From DATEOR01 sp963766725 (GTDB lineage: Bacteria > Actinomycetota > Thermoleophilia > Gaiellales > Gaiellaceae): a stretch of 64,000 nt of DNA. A model generated the notes under the pieces. It saw only the letters and a program-made list of their open reading frames with translations. It did no database searches and was not told the DNA's origin. Made by a program: the position numbers and the translations under genes. Location: the NCBI GenBank assembly GCA_963766725.1, contig CAVYBK010000015.1, positions 108,304-172,303 of the forward strand. Reading direction: 5' to 3'. Below are positions 50,462 through 58,691 of the stretch, piece by piece (the first letter of the stretch is position 1; every line of letters begins with the position of its first letter).

Positions 50462-51571
50462 ATGAAGGTCGGCGTCCCCAAGGAGACCGCTTCTGGCGAG
50501 CGGCGAGTCGCCCTCGTGCCCGATTCGACCAAGCGTCTCGCCGAAGCGGGCGTCGAGGTCCTGGTCGAGTCGGGTGCTGGAGCGGACGCCGGGTTCCTCG
50601 ACAAGGCCTACGACGAGAGCGGCGCGCAGCTCGTGGGCGACGCCTTCTCCGGCGTCGACGCCGTGGCGAAGGTGCAGCAGCCGTCCGACGGCGAGATCGG
50701 CAAGCTGGGCGACGGCCAGATCCTGATCGCCTTTCTCCAGCCGCTCGTCAACGGCGACCTCGTGCGGGCGCTCGCCGAGCGGCGCGTGACGGCCTTCTCG
50801 ATGGACTCGATCCCGCGCATCACCCGCGCGCAGCCGATGGACGCGCTCTCGTCGCAGAGCACGGTCTCGGGCTACAAGGGCACGCTGATCGCCGCCGACC
50901 ACCTGCCGAAGTTCATGCCGATGCTGACCACCGCGGCGGGGACGATCCCGCCCGCGCGCATCCTCATTCTCGGAGCGGGCGTCGCCGGCCTGCAGGCGAT
51001 CGCGACCGCGCGGCGGCTCGGCGCCGTCGTCTCGGCCTTCGACGTGCGGCCGGCGGTGAAGGAGCAGGTGGAGAGTCTCGGCGCCACCTTCCTCGAGCTC
51101 GACGTCGAGGGCGCGGAGGGCCAGGGCGGCTACGCGGTCGCGCTCTCCGACGACCAGCACGAGCGCGAGCAGCAGCTGATCGCCCACCACGTGGCCGAGT
51201 CGGACGCGGTGATCACGACCGCGCTCATCCCGGGACGGGAGGCGCCCGTCCTCATCACCGCCGACGCAGCGCGGGGGATGCGGCCCGGCTCCGTGATCGT
51301 CGACCTCGCCGCCGAAGCGGGCGGGAACTGCGAGCTCACGAAGCCGGGCGAGACCGTCGTCGAGGGCGGCGTCACCGTCGTCGGCGAGCTCAACCTGCCG
51401 AGCTCGATGCCGCTGCACGCGAGCCAGATGTACTCCCGCAACGTCTGGACGTTCCTGAACCACCTCCTCGGAGGCGGCTCCGAGCTCACGCTCGACTTCG
51501 ACGACGAGATCACGCGCGAGACGTGCGTGACCCACGAGGGCCGCGTGCTGAAGGAGCCGGTGCCCGCATGA
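50462..51571 (+). CDS. pntAA: NAD(P) transhydrogenase alpha subunit, NAD-binding part
   Basis: Proton-translocating transhydrogenase, domain I (hydride transfer between NADH and NADP+). 369 residues, related to alanine dehydrogenase. N-terminal KVGVPKETASGERRVALVPD, QSTVSGYKGTLIAADHLPKF, Rossmann loop ILILGAGVAGLQAIATARRL near residue 170, and the mobile-loop region PGREAPVLIT. First gene of a three-gene operon. ATG 50462 lacks a ribosome site; TACACT ends nine bases upstream. Stop overlaps pntAB (ATGA). Confidence 0.95.
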   Translation: MKVGVPKETASGERRVALVPDSTKRLAEAGVEVLVESGAGADAGFLDKAYDESGAQLVGDAFSGVDAVAKVQQPSDGEIGKLGDGQILIAFLQPLVNGDLVRALAERRVTAFSMDSIPRITRAQPMDALSSQSTVSGYKGTLIAADHLPKFMPMLTTAAGTIPPARILILGAGVAGLQAIATARRLGAVVSAFDVRPAVKEQVESLGATFLELDVEGAEGQGGYAVALSDDQHEREQQLIAHHVAESDAVITTALIPGREAPVLITADAARGMRPGSVIVDLAAEAGGNCELTKPGETVVEGGVTVVGELNLPSSMPLHASQMYSRNVWTFLNHLLGGGSELTLDFDDEITRETCVTHEGRVLKEPVPA

Positions 51572-51870
51572 CCATGACCCTGCTCAACAGCATCACGGTC
51601 TTCGTCCTCGCCGTCTTCATCGGCATCGAGATCATCTCGAAGGTCCCGACGATGCTGCACACACCGCTGATGTCGGGGACGAACGCGATCCACGGCATCG
51701 TGCTCGTCGGGGCGATGCTGATCGCCGGCTCGGCCGACTCCGACCTCGAGAAGGCGCTCGCGTTCGTCGCCGTCGTCTTCGCGACGATCAACGTCGTCGG
51801 CGGCTTCCTCGTCACCGACCGCATGCTCGAGATGTTCAAGCGCAAGCCGTCCAAGCCCGACTCCGAATGA
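51568..51870 (+). CDS. pntAB: NAD(P) transhydrogenase alpha subunit, membrane part
   Basis: 100-residue membrane piece of transhydrogenase domain II with three spans (ITVFVLAVFIGIEIISKVP, IHGIVLVGAMLIAG, ALAFVAVVFATINVVGGFLV). The family signature SKVPTMLHTPLMSGTNAIHG is complete. Separately encoded from the NAD-binding part, as in Rhodospirillum-type split transhydrogenases. Overlaps both neighbours by ATGA. Confidence 0.95.
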   Translation: MTMTLLNSITVFVLAVFIGIEIISKVPTMLHTPLMSGTNAIHGIVLVGAMLIAGSADSDLEKALAFVAVVFATINVVGGFLVTDRMLEMFKRKPSKPDSE

Positions 51871-53276
51871 CGCCCCTCCTCGCGCTGTCGCAGACGGCGA
51901 TCAACTTCACGTACCTCGTCGCCGCGGTCCTGCTCATCGTCGGGATCCGCCGGCTCTCCTCGCCGCCGACCGCGCGCTCGGGCAACTGGATCGCGGCGGT
52001 CGGGATGGGGATCGCGATCTTCTTCACCTTCCTCGACGAGGACATCACGAGCTACTGGCTGATCGTCGTCGGAATGGCCGTCGGGACGGTGATCGGGGTC
52101 GTCTCGGCGCGACTCGTGAAGATGACCGCGATGCCGCAGATGGTGGCGCTCTTCAACGGCGTCGGCGGCGGCGCGGCGGCCCTCATCGCCGCTGCAGAGT
52201 TTCACCGGATCGCGCCTGCGGCCGGCCACCTCTCCGGCGACTCGGTCGGGGCGATGCTCTTCTCGGCGCTGATCGGCTCGATTTCCTTCTCGGGCAGCCT
52301 GGTCGCCTTCGGCAAGCTCCAGGAGGTCCTGCCCGGCCGGCCGATCACCTACGCGGGCCAGCAGGTCGTGAACGCCCTCCTCTTCGCAGCGCTGCTCGGG
52401 CTGGGAGTCCTCGCCGGCTCGACCGAGCAGGGGATCTGGATGGTGCTGCTCCTCCTGGGAGCCCTGCTCTTCGGCGTCCTGCTCGTCCTTCCGATCGGCG
52501 GCGCCGACATGCCGGTCGTCATCTCGCTCCTGAACGCATTCACGGGTCTCGCCGCCGCCTCGGCCGGCTTCGTGCTCGAGAACACGGCGCTCATCATCGG
52601 CGGCACGCTCGTCGGCGCCTCGGGCACGCTCCTCACCGTTCTCATGGGCCGGGCGATGAACCGCTCGATCGCCAACGTCCTCTTCGGCGCGTTCGGGGCG
52701 GCGCCGGCCGGAGGCGCCGCGGCGGCGGCCTCGACCGACGGGAAGTCCTACCGGGAGGTGACCGCCGACGACACGGCCGTCATGCTCGCGTATGCGCAGC
52801 GTGTCGTCGTCGTGCCCGGCTACGGGCTCGCGGTCGCCCAGGCCCAGCACGCGGTGCGGGAGCTCGCCGGCCTCCTCGAGGCGCGGGGCGTCGACGTCAA
52901 GTACGCGATCCACCCTGTCGCCGGCCGCATGCCGGGGCACATGAACGTCCTCCTCGCCGAAGCGCAGGTGCCCTACCCACAGCTCTACGACATGGACGAC
53001 ATCAACCCGGAGTTCCCGCGCACGGACGTCGCCCTCGTCATCGGCGCGAACGACGTCACGAACCCGGCCGCGCGCGACAACCCGGAGAGCCCGCTGTACG
53101 GCATGCCGATCCTGAACGTCGACCAGGCCGCGAACGTGGTCATCCTCAAGCGGAGCATGAGCCCGGGCTTCGCCGGGATCGACAACGACCTCTTCTACGG
53201 TGCGAACTCGGCGATGCTCTTCGGGGACGCGAAGTCGTCCGTCGAGAAGCTCGTCGCCGCCGTCAAAGCGGCTTAG
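51867..53276 (+). CDS. pntB: NAD(P) transhydrogenase beta subunit
   Basis: 469 residues: membrane domain II part (about nine spans, residues 1-275) with MPQMVALFNGVGGGAAALIA and VISLLNAFTGLAAASAGFVL. The NADP-binding domain III follows (about 295-469): VVVVPGYGLAVAQAQHAVRE, HPVAGRMPGHMNVLLAEAQV, IGANDVTNPAARDNPESPLY, VVILKRSMSPGFAGIDN. Uses the proton gradient to make NADPH. Last gene of the operon; its stop overlaps the end of the opposite MOSC gene. Confidence 0.96.
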   Translation: MTPLLALSQTAINFTYLVAAVLLIVGIRRLSSPPTARSGNWIAAVGMGIAIFFTFLDEDITSYWLIVVGMAVGTVIGVVSARLVKMTAMPQMVALFNGVGGGAAALIAAAEFHRIAPAAGHLSGDSVGAMLFSALIGSISFSGSLVAFGKLQEVLPGRPITYAGQQVVNALLFAALLGLGVLAGSTEQGIWMVLLLLGALLFGVLLVLPIGGADMPVVISLLNAFTGLAAASAGFVLENTALIIGGTLVGASGTLLTVLMGRAMNRSIANVLFGAFGAAPAGGAAAAASTDGKSYREVTADDTAVMLAYAQRVVVVPGYGLAVAQAQHAVRELAGLLEARGVDVKYAIHPVAGRMPGHMNVLLAEAQVPYPQLYDMDDINPEFPRTDVALVIGANDVTNPAARDNPESPLYGMPILNVDQAANVVILKRSMSPGFAGIDNDLFYGANSAMLFGDAKSSVEKLVAAVKAA

Positions 53277-53686
53277 AGCAGCTCGATCCGGTCGCCCTGG
53301 GAGACCCGGCCGGTCGTCAGGACCTTGGCCAGCATCCCGCGCTTCCCTTCGAGCTCGGCCTGGAGGCCCGGGCGGATCTCCTCCATCAGCTCGCACGGGT
53401 CGCAGACCATGGAGACCTCGAACTCCGCATCGCCGATCTGGAGGCGCTGGCCGATCGGCCAGTTCATGACGTCTGCGCCGCGCACGGTGAAGTTCTCCTT
53501 CACGCGCCCGGGCGGAACGCCGAGCGACTCGAGGTCCTCGGCCGCGACGAAGAGGACATTGCGCTTGCCGCCGCGGCGATGGGCGCAGCCCTCGACGCCT
53601 TCGTTCTCGAAGACCTGGGCCGTGTCGAGCTCCTCCATGAGCTCGCGGCGCTTCGGCGAGCGCCAGATGTGCGCGATCTCGGCCAT
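53273..53686 (-). CDS. MOSC-domain protein
   Basis: Beta-strand-rich sulfur-carrier domain (MOSC) protein, 137 residues, stand-alone like MOSC proteins of the YiiM class. Motifs: VEGCAHRRGGKRNVLFVAAE, PPGRVKENFTVRGADVMNWP, IGDAEFEVSMVCDPCELMEE with the conserved Cys. Likely binds the molybdenum cofactor or an activated sulfur. TATACT exactly six bases before ATG 53686 chooses this start over in-frame codons upstream. Confidence 0.88.
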   Translation of the reverse strand: MAEIAHIWRSPKRRELMEELDTAQVFENEGVEGCAHRRGGKRNVLFVAAEDLESLGVPPGRVKENFTVRGADVMNWPIGQRLQIGDAEFEVSMVCDPCELMEEIRPGLQAELEGKRGMLAKVLTTGRVSQGDRIELL

Positions 53687-53692
53687 GTGCCG

Positions 53693-53698
53693 AGTATA
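53693..53698 (-). promoter_or_regulatory. -10 box for leaderless MOSC gene
   Basis: Minus-strand TATACT, six bases (CGGCAC), ATG 53686. It lies in the 19-bp divergent gap with the MBL-like gene, which instead has AAGGAGG just before its ATG. Confidence 0.65.
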
Positions 53699-53705
53699 AG
53701 GAGGC

Positions 53706-54326
53706 ATGCCGCCGATGGACATCGCACCCGGACTCTGGGTCTGGCGCCTGCAGCATCCCGCCTGGAGCCCCGAGGCAGATTGGGAGCCTCACGTGACTTC
53801 GACGGTCGTCGAGACGCGAGGCGAGGTCGCGCTGATCGACCCGCTCGCTCCTCCCGAGGAGGACGGCGAGGTGTGGGAGCGCCTGGACGCCGCGTCGCCC
53901 ACGCTCGTCGTGATCCTCAAGCCGGACCACGTCCGCGACGTCGACCTCTTCGTGCGCCGCTACGGTGCGCGCGCGTTCGGGCCGAGCCTCTTCTGGCGCG
54001 ACGACATTCCCGAGACCGAGCTCGAGGCGATCGAGCCCGGCTCCGAGCTCCCGGGCGGGCTCGTCGCCCTCTACGACGGGCGCGGCCGAAACGAGACGCC
54101 GCTCTGGGCTCCCGAGCGGCGCGCGCTCGTCTTCGCCGACGCGCTGACCGAGCGTGGCGGCGAGCTCCGGGTCTGGGGCACGCCCTGGCACGAGGAGCGG
54201 ACGCTTCCCGCGCTCAGGGCTCTGCTCGACCTTCCCTTCGAGCACGTGGTCGTGTCGCATGGCGAGCCCGTGCACGACCGAGCCGCATTCGAGCGGGCGC
54301 TCGAGCTCCCGGCCTTCGGCCCTTAA
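53706..54326 (+). CDS. MBL-fold-like protein with incomplete metal site
   Basis: 206 residues. The layout matches a short metallo-beta-lactamase-fold protein: APGLWVWRLQHPAW, EVALIDPLAPPEEDG (MBL motif 1 Asp), a strand-helix where HxHxDH is expected but reads VVILKPDHVRDVDLFVRRYG, then LVFADALTE and VVVSHGEPV near the C-terminus. The first two metal His are missing, so it may bind a single metal or be non-enzymatic. AAGGAGG is one base before ATG 53706 and better spaced for the ATG three codons later (53715), giving MDIAPGLW. Confidence 0.7.
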   Translation: MPPMDIAPGLWVWRLQHPAWSPEADWEPHVTSTVVETRGEVALIDPLAPPEEDGEVWERLDAASPTLVVILKPDHVRDVDLFVRRYGARAFGPSLFWRDDIPETELEAIEPGSELPGGLVALYDGRGRNETPLWAPERRALVFADALTERGGELRVWGTPWHEERTLPALRALLDLPFEHVVVSHGEPVHDRAAFERALELPAFGP

Positions 54327-54335
54327 CGGGCGAAG

Positions 54336-54352
54336 GGCCGGTTCCCGGCTCG
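54336..54352. terminator. Short hairpin between convergent genes
   Basis: GGGCCGG, TTC, CCGGCTC: a 7-bp stem (one G-U pair) and 3-nt loop between the MBL-like stop (54326) and the subtilisin stop (54364). Weak candidate terminator for either strand. Confidence 0.4.
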
Positions 54353-54363
54353 GCGGGTTTCGA

Positions 54364-55668
54364 CTAGTCGTCGAAGCCGAACGCGGTCACCGCGGCGTTC
54401 GCGTCGACCTGCCCGAAACCGAAGAAGCCGTTGTAGTCGTCCGTTCCGACACAGCGCGGATCGGCCGGGCACGGCTTCTCCTGCGCAGTCTTGTCGAGCA
54501 CCGCGCGCACGAGGACCGGGCGCAGCGGCTTCAGGAAGCCGAACGCCTTCAGCTTCGCGAACCGGCTCGCGACGAGAGCTGCGACGCCGCTCACGTCCGC
54601 GGCCGCCATCGAGGTGCCCGCGTTGTAGCGATACGTCGCGCCCGGAGGCCCGTCGACGACGTTCGGCATCGCGGTGGGCGGAATCGGAATGTACGACGGG
54701 AACGTCGAGAGGATCAGCCCGCCCGGCACTCCGCCCTGCGCGGGATCGCCGCCGGGGGCGACGAGGTCGATTGCTCCGAAGCCGAAGTTCGACGGGCCCG
54801 GGGGCGTCGCCAGAACGGGACCGCCGTTCCTGCCTTCGCTCGCGACGCCGATCACGCCGGGCAGCTGCACGGGCATCCGGACGCAGCTCGAGCCCGCGGC
54901 CGGCTGCGTCATGTCGACCCCGTTGTTCCCGGCCGAGGCGACGATGGTCGTCCCCGAGCGGAGCGCGCTCTTCACGGCGCCGCCGACGACCTGGATGGCG
55001 GCAGCATCGGCCGGATCACTGGCGCAGAAGAAGTCGAGTGGATCGGCGGAGCCGGTCGCGCCCTTGTCCACGGCGAAACTCGCGTTTGCGACGTCCACAT
55101 TCTGCTGCGAGACGTACTTGAACGCGCACGCGGCCGCCTGCGGCGTGATCGGCAGGCCCGGATCGGTGACCTTGACGATCAGGAGCTGGATATTCGGCGC
55201 GACGCCGACGGTCCCGAAGTCGTTGTCACCCGCCGCGATGATCCCGGCCACGTGCGTGCCGTGGCCGACGTTGTCCCTCCACAGGGTCCCCGTCGGATCC
55301 TTGACCGGCGTGCCCGTGATGCACGAGACGCTATTGGCAGTATCGATGCGACCTGCGAACTCGGGGTGGCCGGGGTCGATGCCCGAGTCGATCAGCGCGA
55401 CGCGGACGTCAGGGCTTCCGCCCGTGATCGTCTGCGCCTGGAACGCCCCGATCATCTCGAGGTTCCACTGCTGGCTCGAAAGATTGTCCGGCGTCGCCGG
55501 ATTGCCCGGCAGGACGGCGATTCCGGCCCCGCCCGCCGAAGTGGCTGTGAGCGCGACCGCCGCGCAGGTAGCCAAAATGAAGGTTCGCGCAATTCGTCCC
55601 GGTTGCCGCAAAGCTAACCTCTCCTCCGCTCGGTCCTTCTCCCACGGGTCACTTGCCCGCACACGCAC
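54364..55668 (-). CDS. Secreted subtilisin-like serine protease (S8)
   Basis: 434 residues. Signal peptide (ARTFILATCAAVALTATSAGG) preceded by a charged N-region, then directly the S8 core with no I9 propeptide. Catalytic Asp in VRVALIDSGIDPGHPE, His in DNVGHGTHVAGIIAAGDN, Asn in TIVASAGNNGV, Ser in YNAGTSMAAADVSGVAAL. It lies 53 bases after the propeller-protein gene on the same strand as the MauE-D/MauA-like cassette, so it may process one of those exported proteins (inference from order; quinohemoprotein amine dehydrogenase operons also carry a subtilisin). Start GTG 55668 is tentative. Confidence 0.9.
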   Translation of the reverse strand: MRVRASDPWEKDRAEERLALRQPGRIARTFILATCAAVALTATSAGGAGIAVLPGNPATPDNLSSQQWNLEMIGAFQAQTITGGSPDVRVALIDSGIDPGHPEFAGRIDTANSVSCITGTPVKDPTGTLWRDNVGHGTHVAGIIAAGDNDFGTVGVAPNIQLLIVKVTDPGLPITPQAAACAFKYVSQQNVDVANASFAVDKGATGSADPLDFFCASDPADAAAIQVVGGAVKSALRSGTTIVASAGNNGVDMTQPAAGSSCVRMPVQLPGVIGVASEGRNGGPVLATPPGPSNFGFGAIDLVAPGGDPAQGGVPGGLILSTFPSYIPIPPTAMPNVVDGPPGATYRYNAGTSMAAADVSGVAALVASRFAKLKAFGFLKPLRPVLVRAVLDKTAQEKPCPADPRCVGTDDYNGFFGFGQVDANAAVTAFGFDD

Positions 55669-55721
55669 TTTACGACGGACTTTAGGTCCGCGCGTCCCTC
55701 AATAGAGTGAGCCGTCTCCGG

Positions 55722-57035
55722 TTAGAAATTTACCCGCAAAACGACTGCTTTTCGGGTCGACGGCGTCCACCTCGTCACATAGGCCGTCCGGCCCGCCAGC
55801 GCCGTCGTCCAGAGAAGAGTCTTCCGCCCGCTCACGTGCATGAGCGTTTTCGTGTGCTTGCTCCCGAACCACTTCATCCGCAGATACGAGCCCTGCGGGC
55901 GGTGCTCGACCCAGACGATGCGCCTCGAGGTCACGGACGGATTCGCCTCCATCCAGACGTTCGTCCGCTTGATCGTCCGCCGGTCGTTCGTCGCGAGGTT
56001 GAGCACGTAGATAGCCGAGCCGCCGCGGGCGATGCGGTGCCAGGCGAGCCGTCCGCCGCGAAGCGCCGGCCGGCCGAGGTCGGCTGCGCTGCGCACGGAG
56101 GCGATGACCTGTTCGTCGGGGTTCGGCTTGCTGATGTCCGCGAGGACGAGGCGCTCATGGGCGCCGTCGTCGCGGATGTAGGCGAGCAGCGGGTAGTCGA
56201 GGGCCGGATGCGAATAGGGCCCGTCGAGCTCGCGCACTGGAGTGTCGTTGCGCCAGTCGATCACCTTGATCCCCTGGTCGTCCTCGTAGGCGAGATAGTT
56301 GCCGTCGAGCGCGGGGGCGTTCGCGGGGCTCACCGTGTCCGTCGGGTCCGGGGCGGGCGGCGCGACGAGCACCTTGATCGTCCCGGAGTCCATGCGGGCG
56401 CGCGCGAGCGTCTTCCCTTCGGCGGCCGGGTCGAAGCCGCGGCCGAGCGAGGTGACGGCGGCGCCGGCCGCGGGTGCGACGGCGAGAAGGACGACCGCGA
56501 GCCCGAGCACGATCGCGTTCGCGCGCGGGACGAAGGAGGCTCGTCCGACGAGCCTCTCGACGGCGGCGGGGCCACTCGGCTCACGGTGCCGCGGCCAGAC
56601 GGCCATGAACGCGCGCCCTGCTCCGTAGAGCGCGAAGCAGCCGGCGGCGGCGACCGGTTTCCCGAGCGCGAGCGCCGCGGCGCACGCGACCCAGAAGGTC
56701 GCGACCGGCTGGAAGGTGAGGAAGCCGAGGCCGAGGCCGGCCCCGTAGCCGGCGCTCCAAAGAGGAAGCGGCAGCTCGTACTGCCAGCGCTCCGGCACCT
56801 GCCTACGGGACTGCGGGAGCGGCAGGCGGAGGATGCCCGCCTCGCGGAGCGCGGCGAGGAAGGCGAGCGCCGCGGCCGCGATCAGCGCGGGGCGGGTGCC
56901 GACCAGGCTTCCGACGAAGCCGAGCGTCGCTCCGAGCACGGCCGACGCGACGAGAGCCGCGAGCGCGAAGAGGGCGATTGCGAGCCGTTGACGGAGGCGG
57001 CTCCCGCACACGGCGGGAGTGAAGGTCTCGACCAT
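55722..57035 (-). CDS. Membrane protein with C-terminal TolB/WD40-like repeats
   Basis: Unrecognised 437-residue protein. Residues 1-205 hold about five spans (IALFALAALVASAVLGATLG, PALIAAAALAFLAAL, GYGAGLGLGFLTFQPVATFW, AIVLGLAVVLLAVAPAAGAA). Residues about 215-437 are extracytoplasmic beta repeats of a TolB/WD40-like type: LDGNYLAYEDDQGIKVIDW, YPLLAYIRDDGAHERLVLAD, GGRLAWHRIARGGSAIYVLN, SRRIVWVEHRPQGSYLRMKW, GRTAYVTRW. It follows the MauA-like gene on the same strand. Methylamine dehydrogenase heavy chains are beta-propellers, so an analogous partner role is possible but unproven. Confidence 0.7.
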   Translation of the reverse strand: MVETFTPAVCGSRLRQRLAIALFALAALVASAVLGATLGFVGSLVGTRPALIAAAALAFLAALREAGILRLPLPQSRRQVPERWQYELPLPLWSAGYGAGLGLGFLTFQPVATFWVACAAALALGKPVAAAGCFALYGAGRAFMAVWPRHREPSGPAAVERLVGRASFVPRANAIVLGLAVVLLAVAPAAGAAVTSLGRGFDPAAEGKTLARARMDSGTIKVLVAPPAPDPTDTVSPANAPALDGNYLAYEDDQGIKVIDWRNDTPVRELDGPYSHPALDYPLLAYIRDDGAHERLVLADISKPNPDEQVIASVRSAADLGRPALRGGRLAWHRIARGGSAIYVLNLATNDRRTIKRTNVWMEANPSVTSRRIVWVEHRPQGSYLRMKWFGSKHTKTLMHVSGRKTLLWTTALAGRTAYVTRWTPSTRKAVVLRVNF

Positions 57036-57044
57036 GGAGAGTCC

Positions 57045-57116
57045 TCAGGGCGACCAGGCGCCCGAGACACCGGCGAGCAGAGCGGTCGCCGCGAGCGCGG
57101 CCGCAACGGCTAGCAC
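57045..57116 (-). CDS. Possible 23-residue hydrophobic peptide
   Basis: GTG 57116 overlaps the last codons of the MauA-like gene and opens a frame of 23 residues, mostly Ala/Leu/Val (LAVAAALAATALLAGVSGAW), ending TGA nine bases before the next ATG. It has the size of one membrane span. It fills the short gap between two coupled genes. Could be a genuine small protein or a chance frame; no direct evidence of translation. Confidence 0.35.
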   Translation of the reverse strand: MLAVAAALAATALLAGVSGAWSP

Positions 57117-57709
57117 TTGAGCCCCGAGTCGTAGTACAGGACGCAGAACACGCGCCTGCCGTCGAAGCAGTACCCCGTCAGGGACGCATCGCCGTTGATC
57201 CGCTTCCTGCTGTGGGAGCAGCAGTCCACGAGCTTCCGCACCTGGCCGTTGCAGCAGCGGTACCACGCGCCCTGCATGACGCCGCCGATTTTGTAGTGCT
57301 CGTTCGTCCAGTCCTCGCAGAGCCGAGTCCGCGGGGCGCGCGGGAGAAACTCCCCGTCCGGCGAGCGCAGCCGGTTGCCCGAGCCGTCGACAGCCCAGCC
57401 CTCGGAGTTGACCGGGCGGCCGAGATTGTCGATCCGGTGTCCGTCGCTCGGCCGGAGCGGAAAGCCGTTCTTGTCGATGCGCGGGAGGCCGAGCGGGTTC
57501 AGGCACGACCCGGTCGTCCAGATGTGCCCGCAGAAGTGGAACGCCTCGCTCTTCTCGGGCCGGACCGCTGCCGCGACCGCCGCTCCGCCCGTCGCCGCGA
57601 GCACCGCGCCGCCCATGCGCCCGAGGAACGACTTCCTGGTCATCCCCGAGGCCAGGCGGGTCGAAAGCGCGCGGGCCGCGGCGTCGAGGAACCCGTCAGG
57701 CCGGCGCAT
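57110..57709 (-). CDS. Methylamine dehydrogenase light-chain-like (MauA-like) Tat-exported Cys-rich protein
   Basis: 199 residues. The Tat signal (TRKSFLGRMGGAVLAATGGAA) and overall pattern match the MauA/aromatic amine dehydrogenase light-chain family, whose members carry a tryptophan tryptophylquinone cofactor and six disulfides. Ten Cys are present (60, 69, 131, 152, 153, 163, 164, 181, 189, 199), with pairs CC at 152-153 and 163-164, and Trp at 64, 105, 134 and 149. The C-terminal half (CEDWTNEHYK, AWYRCCNGQVRKLVDCC, GYCFDGRRVFCVLYYD) is the most MauA-like. No MauB heavy chain or MauG is nearby. Whether the quinone forms is unknown. It follows and overlaps the MauE-MauD fusion by 14 bases. 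Confidence 0.75.
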   Translation of the reverse strand: MRRPDGFLDAAARALSTRLASGMTRKSFLGRMGGAVLAATGGAAVAAAVRPEKSEAFHFCGHIWTTGSCLNPLGLPRIDKNGFPLRPSDGHRIDNLGRPVNSEGWAVDGSGNRLRSPDGEFLPRAPRTRLCEDWTNEHYKIGGVMQGAWYRCCNGQVRKLVDCCSHSRKRINGDASLTGYCFDGRRVFCVLYYDSGLKC

Positions 57710-58565
57710 GTTCCATCCTTGCGCTCCCGAGCGCGACGAGGCCGTCGAGCTGCTCGAGCGAGTTGACCGTGCCCTTGGCCGCGACGAACCCGTCGACGAC
57801 GTGGACGAGGAACGGCGTCCCCGGGACGCTCCAGCGCTCGAAGACGGAGGGCTCCTCGTGCTCGTACACGGTCCGCACAGGCATTCCCTCGCGCTCGAAG
57901 GCCCGAACGCCCGGCGCGATTGCGCGGCAGAGGCGGCAGTCGGCGCTGAAGAAGGCGACGAGCTCGTCCCCGACCCGGTTGAGGCCGTCGAGCTCCGGGG
58001 CCACGTCCCCGACAGGCGGGCCCTCCTCGGCGAGCTCGAGGGCGACGCCGGGCCCGAGGCGCATCGTCAGCACGCCGACCTGGCGGTAGAGCGCGAGCAC
58101 GAGCGCCGCCAGAGCGAGAACGGCGACGCCGAGGACCACGAGTGCCGCGAAGACGATCGCGTCGCTGGACGGCCGGCCGACCTCGACGTCCGCGAATGCG
58201 CCGAACGCCGCGATTCCCGTGAAGAGAACGGCGCGGCCGAGAAGAAGGTCGGTGCTGCGCTCCTTGGCGCCGAAGCACCCGCAGCGGAGCCGGCGCACCC
58301 CGCGGGCGCGCACGCTCGCGAGCGCGGCGACGAAGACGGCTCCGAGGACGACGGCGGCGACCGCAGCGGCCCGGACGCCCGCGAGCAGGAGGACGCCGGT
58401 CGCGAGCTCGATTCCCGTCAGCGCGGCGAGCGCGGCGCCGCGCCAGCGCGCGGGTACGCCGTAGGGCGCCAGGAACGAGGAGTCTCTGGACGCGAGCTTC
58501 GACACGCCCGCCCACAAGAGGGCGACCGCGACGAACAAACGGGCGATGAGGTCGAGCGACAACAC
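57696..58565 (-). CDS. MauE/DoxX-like membrane protein fused to MauD-like thioredoxin domain
   Basis: 289 residues. The N-terminal half is a MauE/DoxX-type membrane domain of four spans (LFVAVALLWAGVSKLAS, ATGVLLLAGVRAAAVAAVVL) with the conserved CGCFG at 95-99. After a further span (IVFAALVVLGVAVLALAALV), residues about 175-289 form a thioredoxin-like domain with CRLC at 210-213 (LVAFFSADCRLCRAIAPG) and cis-Pro in VPGTPFLV. In methylotrophs MauE and MauD are separate and help form the disulfides of MauA; here one protein does both jobs in principle. First gene of the cassette; GTG 58565. Confidence 0.85.
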   Translation of the reverse strand: MLSLDLIARLFVAVALLWAGVSKLASRDSSFLAPYGVPARWRGAALAALTGIELATGVLLLAGVRAAAVAAVVLGAVFVAALASVRARGVRRLRCGCFGAKERSTDLLLGRAVLFTGIAAFGAFADVEVGRPSSDAIVFAALVVLGVAVLALAALVLALYRQVGVLTMRLGPGVALELAEEGPPVGDVAPELDGLNRVGDELVAFFSADCRLCRAIAPGVRAFEREGMPVRTVYEHEEPSVFERWSVPGTPFLVHVVDGFVAAKGTVNSLEQLDGLVALGSARMEHAPA

Positions 58566-58691
58566 TGGGCGTTCGTTCGTCGGCTGGGCGTTCCGCCCTT
58601 CGTTCTCCCGAGGCCGCAGGATAACGGCTACCCCGGGGGATCGGCCCCGGAGAGCGTGGCCTTGATCCTCAGCCGGCGTGCTCGGCGCTTC

